Source: an uncultured Phascolarctobacterium sp.
Lineage (GTDB): Bacteria; Bacillota; Negativicutes; Acidaminococcales; Acidaminococcaceae
Assembly (NCBI GenBank): GCA_947629685.1
Contig: CANREP010000001.1
Location: forward strand, 49,958 to 113,957
Direction of reading: 5' to 3'
Length of the DNA stretch: 64,000 nucleotides
Shown one piece after another: positions 50,785-62,742 of the stretch. The notes under the pieces are model-generated. The model ran no database searches and was not told where the DNA came from. It worked only from the letters and a program-made list of their open reading frames with translations. The stretch's first letter is position 1; the number at the start of each line of letters is the position of its first letter. The translations under genes were made by a program, and so were the position numbers.

Positions 50785-52053
50785 TTAAAAATAACTGCGC
50801 ACGCCCATATAGGTATCACGCTTGTTTCCCTTAACATCCATGCTCTCGCCGTAGATAGATAAATTATCGTTGAGCCGCAGTTCGCCGCCAACCCTTACCT
50901 TGCTGTCATCAAAATCATACAGCTGGGAATACAGGCGGAAATCTTTGCCGAAATCATAGCTCAAGCCGACGCCGAATTCTCCCTGCATGGCCCCCATGCT
51001 GAAAGCAGCATTACCTATATACTTACCGGCAATAAAATCGAACTTGTTGGCATCGCCGATATCATAACCGCCCATATAGACAAAACTGTCCTCGGCAGGC
51101 TGAAGCTTTACTCCCAAACTGCTGCGCCAGTCGCCCCCCTTAGCGCTGCCGCCTACGTCCGCCTGGATTTTGGCTTCGGAAACAGTGCCTAAAATTTTAT
51201 TAGCCCTGGCGCTGGCTTCACGAGCGTTAACTACCGTTTCTTTCAATGATTGTTCCACTTCCGGGTCCGTAGCCACATTTTCCAGCATCCCGACAATATT
51301 TTCTACCTTGGCGCTGGTATCTGCCAGGTGCTGAGCCATTTTAGCCACGTTTTGACCTGTGGCGCCGTTATTATCAATATTGGCCATAATGCTTTCCATA
51401 TGCATGGCAACACCGTTCATGCGCATACTCATCTCGTTCATTTGCCTGATCATGGTGTTGATGTCCTGCTGGTTAGCTATCGCCACATCAGCCATAACCT
51501 TGGTAAAGGTATTCATGTTCTCACTGATGTCACGCATATTTTTAAAGCCGTCGCGCATGGACTGCTGTACTTCTTTATCGCCAAAGACATTGTTCAGCGC
51601 CTCGGCTATATTTTCTACCTTGGTCATCAGATCGCCGGAAGAAGCAAAGAATTCTTCCATGCCGCCGCCAGGTATACCTTTCACTTCACTGCCTTCTACA
51701 ATATACCCCTGTCCCGGTTTCAGCGGCGGCAGTACGTTCACAAACTTTTCACCCAGGATACCGTCAGCCCCGATAGTAAAGACCGCCCCCTGAGGAATCT
51801 TGATATTGTCGTCTATTTCAGCCGTAACAGTGACGCTGTTCGGCTCCACATCAATCTTTTTGACCGTACCTACCTGTACGCCGGCATAACGGACAACATG
51901 TCCGGGCATCAGGCCGCTGACCTGAGGATAATCTATCTGCAGCTCGTAGCCGCTGCGGCCAAAGGTAAAAGCGCTCATAAAAGTGATGATGCCGGCCAGT
52001 ACCACAGCGCCGCCTAAAGTAAACGCGCCTACTTTTACTTCACTGCTGCTCAT
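50785..52053 (-). CDS. mlaD: MlaD-type MCE protein with C-terminal beta-barrel-like domain
   Basis: A 422-residue protein. An N-terminal membrane anchor (VGAFTLGGAVVLAGIITFMSAF) leads to one MCE domain (about 38-115; YPQVSGLMPGHVVRYAGVQVG). A long helical region (about 130-290, rich in Asn, Met and Ala) follows. The last 120 residues have alternating strands and an ending GESMDVKGNKRDTYMGVRSYF with C-terminal Phe, as in outer-membrane barrels. Proteobacterial MlaD is about 180 residues, so this is a fusion that could bridge inner and outer membranes. A trans-envelope Mla bridge is described for Veillonella. ATG start 4 nt overlaps mlaF. Confidence 0.9.
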   Translation of the reverse strand: MSSSEVKVGAFTLGGAVVLAGIITFMSAFTFGRSGYELQIDYPQVSGLMPGHVVRYAGVQVGTVKKIDVEPNSVTVTAEIDDNIKIPQGAVFTIGADGILGEKFVNVLPPLKPGQGYIVEGSEVKGIPGGGMEEFFASSGDLMTKVENIAEALNNVFGDKEVQQSMRDGFKNMRDISENMNTFTKVMADVAIANQQDINTMIRQMNEMSMRMNGVAMHMESIMANIDNNGATGQNVAKMAQHLADTSAKVENIVGMLENVATDPEVEQSLKETVVNAREASARANKILGTVSEAKIQADVGGSAKGGDWRSSLGVKLQPAEDSFVYMGGYDIGDANKFDFIAGKYIGNAAFSMGAMQGEFGVGLSYDFGKDFRLYSQLYDFDDSKVRVGGELRLNDNLSIYGESMDVKGNKRDTYMGVRSYF

Positions 52054-52808
52054 CGTTTTTCCTCCTTCTTCAGCTCCTGCCCGTTAATAAATGCCTGTAC
52101 GACAGGATTGCTGCTGTTTTTTATCTCTTCTACCGTACCGGTTGCCACTATCTTGCCTTCATGCAGCATGGCAATACGGTCTGCCGTATAAAATACCGAC
52201 TCCATATCATGGGTTACCAAAAGCGAGGTGACTCCCAGTTTCTGCTGCGTCTTGCGTATCAGCCTGCTGATGGTCATGGTCATCACCGGGTCAAGCCCGG
52301 AAGTCGGCTCGTCATAAAATACTATCTTAGGCTGCATAGCCAGTGCCCGCGCCAGTCCCACACGCTTTTTCATCCCGCCGGAAAGCTCCGACGGCAGCAT
52401 CTTTTCAGTACCCGGCAAACCTACCAGCTCCAGCAGCTCGCTGACTTTCTTAGTAATCTCATCATCAGACAGCTGTGTATGTCTTCTTAAACCAAAAGCA
52501 ACATTCTCGCCTACGGAAAGAAAATCAAACAGCGCCGAATACTGAAAAACCACACCCATATGCGTGCGCAGCCTGTCCCATTCGTCCTCAGTATAACCGT
52601 TGGTCTCATGGCCGCCGATTACTACGCTGCCAGAAGTAGGCGGCAGCAGCCCCGTCAGCACTTTCATCACCGTGCTCTTGCCGGTACCTGACGGTCCGAT
52701 AACAGCCAACGTCTCGCCTTCATAAATATCGAAATCAATCTCGTTTAAGACAACCTTGTCCCCGAAAGCAATCTTCAGTTTGCGTACTTTGATCAAAGGC
52801 TCGGCCAT
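52050..52808 (-). CDS. mlaF: Mla ABC transporter ATP-binding protein
   Basis: A 252-residue ABC ATPase: GPSGTGKSTVMKVLTGLL (Walker A), LSGGMKKRVGLARALAM (signature), IVFYDEPTSGLDPVMT (Walker B) and VTHDMESVFYTADRIAML (H-loop). The LSGGMKKR variant and MTMTISRLIRK ending fit the MlaF/TTG2A group that powers lipid transport to or from the outer membrane. It overlaps mlaD by 4 nt and follows mlaE by 12 nt. Confidence 0.95.
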   Translation of the reverse strand: MAEPLIKVRKLKIAFGDKVVLNEIDFDIYEGETLAVIGPSGTGKSTVMKVLTGLLPPTSGSVVIGGHETNGYTEDEWDRLRTHMGVVFQYSALFDFLSVGENVAFGLRRHTQLSDDEITKKVSELLELVGLPGTEKMLPSELSGGMKKRVGLARALAMQPKIVFYDEPTSGLDPVMTMTISRLIRKTQQKLGVTSLLVTHDMESVFYTADRIAMLHEGKIVATGTVEEIKNSSNPVVQAFINGQELKKEEKR

Positions 52809-52820
52809 TATATTAGCTCC

Positions 52821-53591
52821 TTACACATAGAGGATGACAGACAGAAAATAATTGGTAATAAAAATCAGGATGATGGATAAAACCACTGATTCCGTAGTTG
52901 CAAGTCCGACGCCTTCTGCTCCGTTAGGCGCATTCAGCCCCTTATGACAGCCTACGATGGCGATAATGGCTCCAAAGACGGAGCCTTTAATCATACCGCC
53001 CACCATATCATAGGTTTCAGCCAGCGTCTTGATGGAATTTTCATAAGTAAAGGTACTGATACCGGCATAATAATGGGCCACCAGCCAGCCGCCGATATTG
53101 CCAATCATATTAGCAAAGATTATCAGCACCGGCATCATCAGTACGATAGCGATAAACCGCGGCACAACCAGATAACTTACCGGGTTGGCAGCCATAACCT
53201 TGAGGGCGTCAATCTGCTCTGTTACTTTCATGGTGCCGATTTCTGCGGCAATAGCAGCGCCGATACGTCCCGCAACTACAACGCCGGTCAGCACCGGCAC
53301 CAGCTCACGGGCCATAGCGATAGCTACGATTCCGCCGACCGAAGAAGCCGCGCCGAAACGCACAAATTCCTTAGCCGTCTGGACAGAAAATACCATACCC
53401 GTACACAAGATGGTCATCAGTACGATGGGCAAAGAATCAGCTCCCAAAAGAGCCATCTGCCGTAAGGTTTCCTTGCCGTCAGCCTCTTTGAGCTTTTTGA
53501 CAGTAGCCAGAAACAGCAGCGTCATCCTGCCCGTATAATCGCAGTAAAACAATATTCTCTTACCTAAGGAAGCGCAGATATCTTTCAGCAT
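52821..53591 (-). CDS. mlaE: Mla ABC transporter permease MlaE
   Basis: A 256-residue MlaE permease with about five membrane helices. The conserved VVVAGRIGAAIAAEIGTMKVTEQIDALKVMAANPVSYLVVPRF block (about 107-150) is the MlaE signature. It forms the inner-membrane channel with MlaF and MlaD and moves phospholipids between membranes. It is the first gene of mlaEFD in this orientation. No mlaB or mlaC is seen, which is common for Firmicute diderms. Confidence 0.94.
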   Translation of the reverse strand: MLKDICASLGKRILFYCDYTGRMTLLFLATVKKLKEADGKETLRQMALLGADSLPIVLMTILCTGMVFSVQTAKEFVRFGAASSVGGIVAIAMARELVPVLTGVVVAGRIGAAIAAEIGTMKVTEQIDALKVMAANPVSYLVVPRFIAIVLMMPVLIIFANMIGNIGGWLVAHYYAGISTFTYENSIKTLAETYDMVGGMIKGSVFGAIIAIVGCHKGLNAPNGAEGVGLATTESVVLSIILIFITNYFLSVILYV

Positions 53592-53658
53592 TTTTGGTTC
53601 CTCTCCGGTATTCTTTGTTTTTAGTATACTACAAAATTATGTCTTTTATTTGACTAAT

Positions 53659-55332
53659 TTATTTTCTTACTTCGATAACGAATTCATTTTCCCCGTCGAT
53701 GATATAATCAAAAGCAGTTTTTTGTTTATAAGGGCTGCCTTTAAGCATTCCGGCAAAGCCGGCATCATCGGCGATATTTTTCTCCGACGGCGGCTGCAGA
53801 TGCGGCGCTGCGGAAATATCTACGATCAGCTCGTTATTTTTATCTGCTTCATTAAAGTTTTTGATAAAATCCGCCAGCTTATAGCGTACCTCTTTTTTAG
53901 GCACAGGCAGGCCTTCTTCCTTCTGTTTGCGCAGCAGATTCTGGATCCAGGCCAACGAACTGCCGCCGCGCACACTTAAAGCCAGCTTGCCGCCAGGATT
54001 GTTTTTCGGCACGGTGAAAGTGATAGTTTCAGTAAATTCTGTACCGCGATACGGTTTGAGCACTACGTCAATCAACAGTTTTTCACCAGGCTTGACTTCG
54101 CGCTTTTGCGGCGTAACGCGCACAATCTCCGCTACCTGCACATCCTCGCTTACTTCGGCGTTGACGCTGATACCGTAGATATCCACCTGCTCGAATTTAT
54201 TCTGCGTCAGGATATTAGCAGCCTCTACCAGCTCGGCATTGATAGATTTCAGCAGGTTATCAGCCGCGTAATACATATTATCACGATCTATCAGTACTCT
54301 CTGGCCGCTGCTGTCCATGCCGCTGATTTCAAAATGCAGTTTGGCGGTACCGCCGCCATTACGGTCTACTGTCTTGCTGACTGTATTAAAAACTGCAGCG
54401 TCGATAACTACCGGCACCAGCATTTCGTCTTCTACAATATTGATGCGGCTGCTGCTGTTAATACCGCGGCTGGTATCACTGACAGCGATAAATACCGGCA
54501 CGGACTTAGGCGCTGCGCCGGCAATACCGGCAATCCCGCTGGCTCTGTCCTGATTGACGGTGCCTATCACTTTACCGATATTACCCACTTTATAACTGCT
54601 CTGCACATTGGGAATACAGCCTAATATCCATACCTTGTTCATAAAGAAACTGCTGTCGCCGCGCTGCATGAAAGGATGTCCAAAAGCCAGGACATGCCCT
54701 TCATCGTCAGTCCAGGTCACTGTACCCAATGCTCCCAGAGACATATCACCCTCCATGATAGCAACGCCTACAGCGCTGCCCGGCTCCAATATTTCACTGC
54801 CAGGCGCATCACCGCTGCTGCCGCCGTTGACTGCTGCCAGTCCCACGCTCTGCAGTTTTTCCTGCAGATATTCCATCCCGGACGGCGTAAAACCGCCTGC
54901 CATAAGGGCAGTTCCCTGCGGTACGAAAGAAGCGTCGTGAGCCAGCGGCATATCCAACAATTTCAGCATACTGCCGATAGGCGTCAGAAAGCAGTAGTGC
55001 GGGTCATTAAAAGCCTTGCCAAAGGCCACGGCTCCCACCAGACGTCCGTCTATATAGACCGGGCTGCCGCTCATGCCCTGAGCCACGCCGCCAGTCTTAT
55101 CAATCAGATCGCCGTACAGGCGCACGAAAATACTGTAGCCTGCAGCCTCACTGCCGTTGACGCCCAATATCTCCACATTAAAATCTTCAATTTTATCCCC
55201 GCTGATAACAGTTTTGCCAATGCCCCGCATCCCCGGCTGCAGATCTTTGACCGGCATCAACGGCACATTGGCTGCAGCTATACAGCTATAGCAGCACAGT
55301 AAAAATGCTGTCACTAAGGTTTTCAGCTTCAT
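53659..55332 (-). CDS. S55 (SpoIVB-like) serine peptidase with PDZ-like C-terminus
   Basis: A 557-residue exported protein with a signal peptide (FLLCCYSCIAAANV). The S55 domain covers about 25-240: MPVKDLQPGMRGIGKTVISGDKIEDFNVEILG at the start, and the catalytic GMSGSPVYIDGRLVGAVAFGKAFND. The rest has no clear catalytic motif. In Bacillus, SpoIVB is a sporulation signalling protease; here the gene sits in a cell-envelope group with murA and mreB, so a role in envelope maintenance may be considered. It follows the small membrane protein by 60 nt and ends before mlaE. Confidence 0.83.
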   Translation of the reverse strand: MKLKTLVTAFLLCCYSCIAAANVPLMPVKDLQPGMRGIGKTVISGDKIEDFNVEILGVNGSEAAGYSIFVRLYGDLIDKTGGVAQGMSGSPVYIDGRLVGAVAFGKAFNDPHYCFLTPIGSMLKLLDMPLAHDASFVPQGTALMAGGFTPSGMEYLQEKLQSVGLAAVNGGSSGDAPGSEILEPGSAVGVAIMEGDMSLGALGTVTWTDDEGHVLAFGHPFMQRGDSSFFMNKVWILGCIPNVQSSYKVGNIGKVIGTVNQDRASGIAGIAGAAPKSVPVFIAVSDTSRGINSSSRINIVEDEMLVPVVIDAAVFNTVSKTVDRNGGGTAKLHFEISGMDSSGQRVLIDRDNMYYAADNLLKSINAELVEAANILTQNKFEQVDIYGISVNAEVSEDVQVAEIVRVTPQKREVKPGEKLLIDVVLKPYRGTEFTETITFTVPKNNPGGKLALSVRGGSSLAWIQNLLRKQKEEGLPVPKKEVRYKLADFIKNFNEADKNNELIVDISAAPHLQPPSEKNIADDAGFAGMLKGSPYKQKTAFDYIIDGENEFVIEVRK

Positions 55333-55392
55333 ATTGACTCCCTATATATCACAAAACCGGCGCAGCAAGACCCCACGCCGATTTAAAATTAC

Positions 55393-55710
55393 TTAATCTT
55401 CCAGGATGACCACGGCCTGCTCCGGCAGGATATTATCTCCCGGCTGCACCAGTACCTGCCGCACAATGCCGTCCCTGTCCGCCCGTGCCGCCGCAATACT
55501 GCCCCCGGCTACAGAACGTACCCTGACCAGCACATCGCCAGTTTGCACCTTCATCCCGGTACGCGCCAGCTCTTCTTTACAGACAGTACCACGCAGCACC
55601 GATTTCTGCTCCGCAGTACCGGCTCTGCCATACAGATACACCATCCCGGCCGCCAGCAGGACGGCTGCCATACAGAAGGCAATAAGACGTTGGGTCTTCA
55701 CTATGGACAC
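55393..55710 (-). CDS. Membrane-anchored barrel-sandwich (HlyD-like) protein
   Basis: A 105-residue protein with an N-terminal helix (LIAFCMAAVLLAAGMVYLYG, about 9-28) and a periplasmic domain with a biotinyl/lipoyl-like fold: VQTGDVLVRVRSVAGGSIAAARADRDGIVRQVLVQPGDNILPEQAVVIL. The usual biotin-binding lysine is missing (RADRDGIV), so it is not a carrier. It resembles the short adaptors or HlyD barrel domains that bind efflux or envelope machines. It lies in the row of envelope genes. Function unknown. Confidence 0.65.
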   Translation of the reverse strand: MSIVKTQRLIAFCMAAVLLAAGMVYLYGRAGTAEQKSVLRGTVCKEELARTGMKVQTGDVLVRVRSVAGGSIAAARADRDGIVRQVLVQPGDNILPEQAVVILED

Positions 55711-55780
55711 CTCCTGCAGCAGCTTGGTCGTTTTCGTATAAAATAATTATACAACCTCGCTTTACCTTTGACAAGCAATC

Positions 55781-57172
55781 TCACCCGCGTGGGAACAGCC
55801 CGGCACCGATGCTGACAGCGCGTTCCCTCCCGTCGGAGGGATGATTGACGATGCCTTTGTTCACGACCATGACGCTGGAGCCGCCGCCGTCAAAATTAAC
55901 AGCCTCGCGCGCGCCAAGGCGCAGAAAATATTGAGCCAGTTCTTCCAGCGTCAGCCCGGAAGAAGCGCCGTTGCGTCCATCGACGACGAGTACCAGTAAG
56001 GTCCCGTCTTTCTTCATACCGACGGCAGTCCTGGGCGCACGTCCCCGCGCTATATCTGCTGCGATATTTTCTTCCCGGCTGCGCACATGTACTTTGCCGT
56101 CTTCTAATAACAGCGGACCGCCGCCGATGACGACGCTGGCTTTATCTGCCGCTTCACTGCCCAGCGTTTCCGCTACGCTTACCTTATCACCGACTTTGAT
56201 GCCGGCCAGCGCGGCAGCGTTGGCGCCATGCCCCGAAATAACCTGCGTTCCCGGCTCGATGCTCATATTTCCGGCCGTCGACACAGCAATTACACGGCCG
56301 CTGCGCAGTTTGATTTCCCGCCCGTACTGATTAGTACGGGTAGAAGGCGCGTAATACTCGTTGTACAGCACCAGATCCTCGGCAATACGCGCCCTATTCA
56401 TACCTTTCAACGCCAGCTGCTTTCCGCCGGGCAGCTTTACCGTACCCGTATAGGCAATATCTTTGATGATGGCAGGATTCTTGCCGTCGCTGACATACCC
56501 GCTGTGCGGCGCAGCATCCATAGCGTAAATCTCGCCCCTGTCTTTTACCACGCCGATCACCCAGCCGTCGCTGTCAAAATACGACGCATTAACTGCCGCT
56601 AATAGGTCAAGCTGTGCCGCCCTTTTTGACACATAACCGCGTCCGTTATAAGTGCCGGCAGCAGAAAAAGGCCGCAGTTCGTAATCGGACTTCTTATCTA
56701 CGCTGAGCAAATATCCCTGCAGCTGCTTGCCGTTCAGCTCATCCTGCAGATAGGTATAAGTTACCCCTTTAGCCAGCTGCTTACTCTGTTTGATAATATT
56801 GATACGGAAAATATCTATGACCAGCCTGTCAGGACCTTGCAGCTGATAAATTTTATACTGGCAGTCCTTAGCCAAGGTAATCTGCAGCCTGCTGCCTTTT
56901 TTTCCTTCCGGCTCCAGTTTCACCTTTTTAATAAACGGATCCTTGACCACCGGCTGCTGTTTTTTCGCCGTACTGTCCGGCAATTCGATAATCAGCTCCT
57001 TGCCGTCCTTATCCGCCTTATATTTTATCGCTTCTTTGCTGTCCAGCACCAGGCGTACCCTGGCCGGACTGATACTGCTCCTGATACTGTCGATAGGCGC
57101 AGCAGACGCTACAGACGGCAGCACATAACATACCGCAGCCAGCATCGCGCCGCAGAATCTGTGTAAAATCAT
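55781..57172 (-). CDS. Phosphodiester glycosidase family protein with AMIN domain
   Basis: A 463-residue exported protein. The signal peptide (RFCGAMLAAVCYVLPSVASAAP) leads to an AMIN-type domain (about 25-125; VRLVLDSKEAIKYKADKDGKELIIELPDS) that binds peptidoglycan. A NAGPA/DUF2233 domain follows (about 190-463), with NASYFDSDGWVIGVVKDRGEIYA, VIGGGPLLLEDGKVHV and the end NFDGGGSSVMVVNKGIVNHPSDGRERAVSIGAGLF. It may cleave N-acetylglucosamine phosphodiesters in the wall. ATG 57172 is set by GGAGG 6 nt upstream. It follows mreB by 57 nt. Confidence 0.87.
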   Translation of the reverse strand: MILHRFCGAMLAAVCYVLPSVASAAPIDSIRSSISPARVRLVLDSKEAIKYKADKDGKELIIELPDSTAKKQQPVVKDPFIKKVKLEPEGKKGSRLQITLAKDCQYKIYQLQGPDRLVIDIFRINIIKQSKQLAKGVTYTYLQDELNGKQLQGYLLSVDKKSDYELRPFSAAGTYNGRGYVSKRAAQLDLLAAVNASYFDSDGWVIGVVKDRGEIYAMDAAPHSGYVSDGKNPAIIKDIAYTGTVKLPGGKQLALKGMNRARIAEDLVLYNEYYAPSTRTNQYGREIKLRSGRVIAVSTAGNMSIEPGTQVISGHGANAAALAGIKVGDKVSVAETLGSEAADKASVVIGGGPLLLEDGKVHVRSREENIAADIARGRAPRTAVGMKKDGTLLVLVVDGRNGASSGLTLEELAQYFLRLGAREAVNFDGGGSSVMVVNKGIVNHPSDGRERAVSIGAGLFPRG

Positions 57173-57229
57173 AGTCAACCTCCCGAAAAACAAAATACAC
57201 AGCTCCAAGCTGTGTATTTATGCAAAGCC

Positions 57230-58252
57230 TTATCCTAAGTTAGATGAAGTGTAGATTGCTCCCGGATGCAGCTTGTCAAGGCTTTCCAACGCTTTGCCGG
57301 TACCCAGAGCCACGCAGTCCAGCGCATTTTCTGCCACATGGGTACTGATGCCGGTCTCCCGTTCCATAATCTCAGCCAATCCGTCCAAGAGCGCGCCGCC
57401 GCCAGTCAGGTAAATACCGTTATCCACGATATCGGCTGCCAGTTCCGGCGGACATTTTTCCAGCACGCCGCGCACCGTCGCCACTAAGGACGCTACAGAA
57501 TCTTCCAACGCCAGACGGCAGTCTTCGGAAGTAACACTGAAAGTTGTAGGCAGGCCGGTAACCATATCGCGTCCGCGGACAGTGATAGAACTGCTGCGGC
57601 CGTTTTTAGAAACAGTAGCAATATTGATTTTGATATCTTCTGCCGTGCGCTCGCCAATCAGCACATTATGTACCTTTTTCACATAACGCACGATGGCTTC
57701 GTCAAAATGATCGCCGCCGATGCGGATGGAAGAAGATACGACGATGCCTCCCAAACTGAGCACAGCTATATCGGTAGTACCGCCGCCGATATCGACAACC
57801 ATATTGCCGCGGGGCACGGAAATATCGATACCTGCACCAAGCGCAGCTGCCAACGGCTCCTCGATCAGATAGGTCTTAGCCGCGCCGCCCTGAGTAGTAG
57901 CTTCCATAACGGCACGCTTTTCCACCGAAGTAATGCCGATGGGCACACAGGTCATAACACGGGGCTTAAAGAAAAGACATTTGCCAGCCACTTTTTCAAT
58001 AACGTAAGCCAGTAATTTTTGGGTAATGGTGTAGTTGGCGATAACGCCCTCCTTTAACGGACGGATTGCCACGATATTGCCGGGCGCACGTCCCAGCATC
58101 TCGCGTGCTTCGTCGCCCACAGCCAGTACCTTGTTGCGTACCTTATCAATAGCGACTACGGAAGGCTCTTTTAAAACTACGCCTTTGCCTTTTACATATA
58201 CAAGTATATTTGCAGTACCTAAATCAATACCAATATCAGTACTTTTAAACAT
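57230..58252 (-). CDS. mreB: Rod shape-determining protein MreB/Mbl
   Basis: A 340-residue actin-like ATPase: STDIGIDLGTANILVYVKGKGVVLKEPSVVAID (phosphate 1), VDIGGGTTDIAVLSLGGIV (phosphate 2), and ITGGGALLDGL-type NGIYLTGGGALLDGLAEIM (adenosine motif). It forms filaments at the inner membrane that direct lateral wall growth. It lies 21 nt downstream of murA. The murA-mreB(mbl) pairing is seen in other Firmicutes. Mbl rather than MreB is possible, as no mreCD follow. Confidence 0.93.
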   Translation of the reverse strand: MFKSTDIGIDLGTANILVYVKGKGVVLKEPSVVAIDKVRNKVLAVGDEAREMLGRAPGNIVAIRPLKEGVIANYTITQKLLAYVIEKVAGKCLFFKPRVMTCVPIGITSVEKRAVMEATTQGGAAKTYLIEEPLAAALGAGIDISVPRGNMVVDIGGGTTDIAVLSLGGIVVSSSIRIGGDHFDEAIVRYVKKVHNVLIGERTAEDIKINIATVSKNGRSSSITVRGRDMVTGLPTTFSVTSEDCRLALEDSVASLVATVRGVLEKCPPELAADIVDNGIYLTGGGALLDGLAEIMERETGISTHVAENALDCVALGTGKALESLDKLHPGAIYTSSNLG

Positions 58253-58273
58253 TTTCTATCTCCTGTCTTCCAA

Positions 58274-59533
58274 CTAAATCTCAACGCGCTCAATATCTGC
58301 GCCTAAAGCTTTCAGCTTATCTACGATATTTTCGTAGCCGCGGTCAATATGGTGCAGATCGCCAATCATGGTTACGCCCTCGGCCACCAGGCCTGCCAGA
58401 ATCATTGCCGCTCCGGCACGCAGGTCGGTAGCACGCACATCGCAGCCGGTAAGTTTAGCCGGTCCTTCGATGACGGCGCTGCGGCCTTCCGTCGTAATAT
58501 GCGCGCCCATACGGTTCAGTTCGACCACATGCATAAATCTGTTTTCAAAAACGGTCTCCGTAACCTTGCTCCTGCCTTCGGCAATAACCATCATCGCCAT
58601 CAGCTGCGCCTGCATATCCGTAGGAAAGCCCGGATACGGCAGCGTCTTGATATCTATGCCTTTGAGAGTACCGTTGCCGATGACGCGGACCTTGTCGATA
58701 TCCTCCATGACAGTTGCGCCGGCTTCACGCAGTTTTGCTATCAGCGGTTTTTGATGTTCCGGCAGTACATTTTCAATCAGCACATCACCGCCGGTCATAG
58801 CCGCCGCAATCATGTAGGTGCCAGCCTCGATACGGTCCGGGATAATGGTATAATCAGCGCCGTGCAGCGTCTCCACACCCTCGATGCGGATTACATTGGT
58901 ACCGGCGCCGCGCACTTTAGCGCCCATCTTATTCAGATAATTGGCTAAATCGACGATTTCCGGCTCTTCTGCTGCATTCTCCAAAATGGTAGTCCCTTTC
59001 GCAAGGGCCGCCGCCATCATGATATTTTCCGTTGCGCCCACACTGGGGAAATCAAAATAAATAGTAGTACCAATCAATCCATTAGGTGCGCTGGCTTCAA
59101 TATAGCCATGTCCCTGTTCAATCTTCACACCCAGAGCTTCAAATCCTTTAAGGTGAATGTCAATAGGACGGGCACCAATAGCACAGCCGCCAGGCATGGA
59201 AATACGCGCATGTCCTTTGCGCGCTAAAAGGGGCCCCATTACGAGGAAAGAAGCGCGCATATTGCGCACCAGTTCATAAGGCGCCTCGCAGGAAGCAATT
59301 TCTGTGCTGTCTATATCAAGAACATGTTCCTGAGAATTATCAACCTTTAATCCCAGGCATTTCAATACTTCACTGATTGTATGCACATCTTCCAGCATCG
59401 GCACTTCGTCCAGGTGGCTCGGCGTCATCCCCAGGATAGATGCGGCGATAATCGGCAGCACGGCATTTTTGGCTCCGCTCGTCTTTACAGTGCCGACCAG
59501 ACGCTTGCCGCCTTTTACTACTAATTTTTCCAA
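58274..59533 (-). CDS. murA: UDP-GlcNAc 1-carboxyvinyltransferase
   Basis: A 419-residue MurA with the expected length. [31 protein letters not shown] opens it, the catalytic Cys is in [23 protein letters not shown] (about 115), and [34 protein letters not shown] follows. It transfers enolpyruvate to UDP-GlcNAc, the first committed step of wall synthesis. TTG 59533 is used as start because AGGAGG lies 6 nt upstream; an ATG at 59554 would precede the site. It heads the murA-mreB group. Confidence 0.96.
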   Translation of the reverse strand: MEKLVVKGGKRLVGTVKTSGAKNAVLPIIAASILGMTPSHLDEVPMLEDVHTISEVLKCLGLKVDNSQEHVLDIDSTEIASCEAPYELVRNMRASFLVMGPLLARKGHARISMPGGCAIGARPIDIHLKGFEALGVKIEQGHGYIEASAPNGLIGTTIYFDFPSVGATENIMMAAALAKGTTILENAAEEPEIVDLANYLNKMGAKVRGAGTNVIRIEGVETLHGADYTIIPDRIEAGTYMIAAAMTGGDVLIENVLPEHQKPLIAKLREAGATVMEDIDKVRVIGNGTLKGIDIKTLPYPGFPTDMQAQLMAMMVIAEGRSKVTETVFENRFMHVVELNRMGAHITTEGRSAVIEGPAKLTGCDVRATDLRAGAAMILAGLVAEGVTMIGDLHHIDRGYENIVDKLKALGADIERVEI

Positions 59534-59640
59534 AATGTTCCTCCTGTATGTCAAACAGACTATCTGTATCTATATTCAGCAAAATAATTTATAGTAATTA
59601 TTTTATCATTTTTTGGCACAAATTTTCAACGGTAAAAGCA

Positions 59641-59672
59641 TAAAAATAACCGGTACTAATACCGGCTATTAA
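59641..59672 (-). terminator. Intrinsic terminator
   Basis: AATAGCCGGTA and TACCGGTTATT pair (one G-U) and run into TTTTTATGC on the minus strand. It overlaps the stop of the 61-residue gene and separates it from murA. Confidence 0.75.
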
Positions 59673-59854
59673 AAATTCATCCTTTGACGATCCGCAAGGA
59701 TATTATAGTAAGTTTCTTTCTCCATCAGCTCACGGCGCAGACATTTTTTCTGTTCTTCATCAGTGCATTCAGCAATAGCTTGCCGCAGATAAGCTATATC
59801 CTGCTTCAGATGCAGCATTTTATTGCCGGCCAGGCTTTCCAATACGTCAGACAT
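59669..59854 (-). CDS. Small helical protein of unknown function
   Basis: A 61-residue acidic/basic helical protein: MSDVLESLAGNKMLHLKQDIAYLRQAIAECTDEEQKK and onwards, with heptad-like spacing that suggests a short coiled coil. It has an AGAGGAGG ribosome site 7 nt before the ATG and its own terminator, so it is likely expressed. No motif is recognised. It stands between the ATP synthase operon and murA. Confidence 0.65.
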   Translation of the reverse strand: MSDVLESLAGNKMLHLKQDIAYLRQAIAECTDEEQKKCLRRELMEKETYYNILADRQRMNF

Positions 59855-59936
59855 CTCGCAGACCTCCTCTTTATTATCTTTAGCATACTATACTGGCATG
59901 ATTTATGCAATAGCAAGTTTCTATCTTCACTTTTTC

Positions 59937-59973
59937 TTAAAAAAATAACCCCGCTCCTTACGAAACGGGGTAT
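59937..59973 (-). terminator. Intrinsic terminator of the ATP synthase operon
   Basis: ACCCCG and CGGGGT pair around a 12-nt loop and run into TATTTTTTT on the minus strand, 17 nt after atpC. Confidence 0.8.
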
Positions 59974-59989
59974 TTCTGCATTTTCTTGA

Positions 59990-60408
59990 TTACTTTTTAC
60001 CAGTAAGTTCACAAATGCGCAGACGGGTGATAGCTCTTTTCAGAGCCATTTCAGCACGTTCTACATCAAGATTTTCGCTCTTGGCAGCAAGACGGGCTTC
60101 AGCACGTTCTTTAGCAGCATTAGCGCGAGCACGGTCGATATCCTCGCCCGGCTCAGCAACGGTAGCTAATACGGTGCATTTGTTATCCTGCATTTCCAAG
60201 AAGCCGCCGCATACAGCGAAATATTTTACTGTACCGTCAGTAAATTCGCATTTCAGCGGAGCAATGTCCAGAGATGCAATCGCAGGCACATGGTGAGCCT
60301 TGATGCCCATATTACCGGACAATGCACGGAAACCAACATAAGTTACTTCTTCGGAAGTAAAAAGCATCTTATCCGGCGTGACAATTTCAAATGCAAATGC
60401 TGTAGCCA

Positions 60409-60409
<1 letters not shown>
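59990..60409 (-). CDS. atpC: ATP synthase epsilon subunit
   Basis: A 139-residue F1 epsilon subunit. The N-terminal beta-sandwich reads FEIVTPDKMLFTSEEVTYVGFRALSGNMGIKAHHVPAIASLDIAPL; the C-terminal helical hairpin begins DIDRARANAAKERAEARLA. It regulates coupling and ATPase activity. Its ATG overlaps the atpD stop by 1 nt (TAATG). Last gene of the atp operon. Confidence 0.95.
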
Positions 60410-62735
<2,326 letters not shown>

Positions 62736-62742
62736 CAGTTAA

